A stretch of DNA of 64,000 bases from Mycobacterium sp. Marseille-P9652 (GTDB lineage: Bacteria > Actinomycetota > Actinomycetes > Mycobacteriales > Mycobacteriaceae), in assembly GCF_902652685.1 (NCBI RefSeq), contig NZ_CACRUY010000001.1, forward strand, positions 124,001 to 188,000. Reading direction: 5' to 3'. How positions within the stretch are numbered: the first letter of the stretch is position 1; each line of letters opens with the position of its first letter. Shown here one piece after another: positions 63,928-64,000 of the stretch. Position numbers and translations under genes: made by a program. Under the pieces are notes generated by a model, which worked only from the letters and a program-made list of their open reading frames with translations, did not search any database and was not told where the DNA came from.

Positions 63928-64000
63928 TCAGTACATGACCATGTCGGGCTGCATCTGTTCGGCCCAGGCGACGATGCCGCCCTGCAAATGCACCGCGTCG
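63928..64000 (-). CDS. moeZ: C-terminal end of MoeZ/MoeB1-type sulfurtransferase
   Basis: Only the last 23 codons are inside the window: DAVHLQGGIVAWAEQMQPDM to the stop at 63928-63930. The HLQGG-x-x-AW stretch is the end of the rhodanese domain of MoeZ-type adenylyltransferase/sulfurtransferases, and gene order (Rv3206c) agrees. The rest continues past the right edge. Confidence 0.8.
   Translation of the reverse strand, partial: DAVHLQGGIVAWAEQMQPDMVMY

Noticed and set aside
1-64000. tRNA and rRNA genes
   Set aside because: No cloverleaf or rRNA sequence was noticed, including at the element ends where a tRNA target might be expected; a covariance-model scan was not possible.

Overview
The window is high-GC chromosomal DNA from a Mycobacterium. 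Two flanks carry genes in the exact order of the M. tuberculosis block Rv3193c to Rv3206c: UPF0182 protein, PDZ/Lon-like protease, Rv3195-type putative metalloprotease, Rv3196-type protein, ABC1 kinase, whiB7, uvrD2, mycoredoxin, nudC, potassium channel, adnB/adnA, lipV, alkyltransferase-like protein, Rv3205c-type protein and moeZ. An extra C39-peptidase-like lipoprotein and the general look of the proteins suggest a non-tuberculous species, perhaps near the M. avium complex; the species cannot be fixed from this window.

The main event is a 43.47-kb integrative element (4517-47994) inserted inside the Rv3196 homologue. The 5' part of that gene (3947-4516) stops at the left boundary and the 3' part (47987-48277) resumes at the right boundary. 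Both boundaries share the 8-bp core agctgcct, and joining the halves across it restores one open frame of the expected length. A 500-residue large serine recombinase lies 39 bp inside the right end, pointing inward.

Next to the integrase is a replication block read leftward (46213-43250): three small phage-type genes, a prim-pol domain protein and a RepA-like AAA ATPase, followed by an inverted and direct repeat region. No capsid, portal, terminase, tail or conjugation gene is visible, so this looks like a satellite-like or integrative genomic island rather than a prophage.

The cargo, left to right: a membrane protein, an ART-like protein and a CoiA-like protein; a protein with an Abi_C-type C-terminus; a zone of gene debris; a translationally coupled pair of caspase/alpha-beta hydrolase and repeat-CHAT proteases (9936-17101); a pair resembling Rv2079/LppJ (putative hydrolase plus lipoprotein); several small secreted proteins; a glycosyltransferase; unknown proteins, an OGG-fold protein and an OLD-like ATPase/TOPRIM nuclease; a small resolvase; a type I restriction operon whose hsdR is coupled to a second methyltransferase-like gene with an altered catalytic motif; and a DUF488 gene beside a decayed partner. 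The island therefore reads as a collection of anti-phage and competition systems.

In the right flank, whiB7 shows its complete control region: a promoter with an AT-rich box just upstream of -35, a 51-codon upstream ORF with a strong ribosome binding site, and a hairpin before the whiB7 start. DNA repair genes (uvrD2, adnAB, alkyltransferase-like) dominate the rest of that flank.
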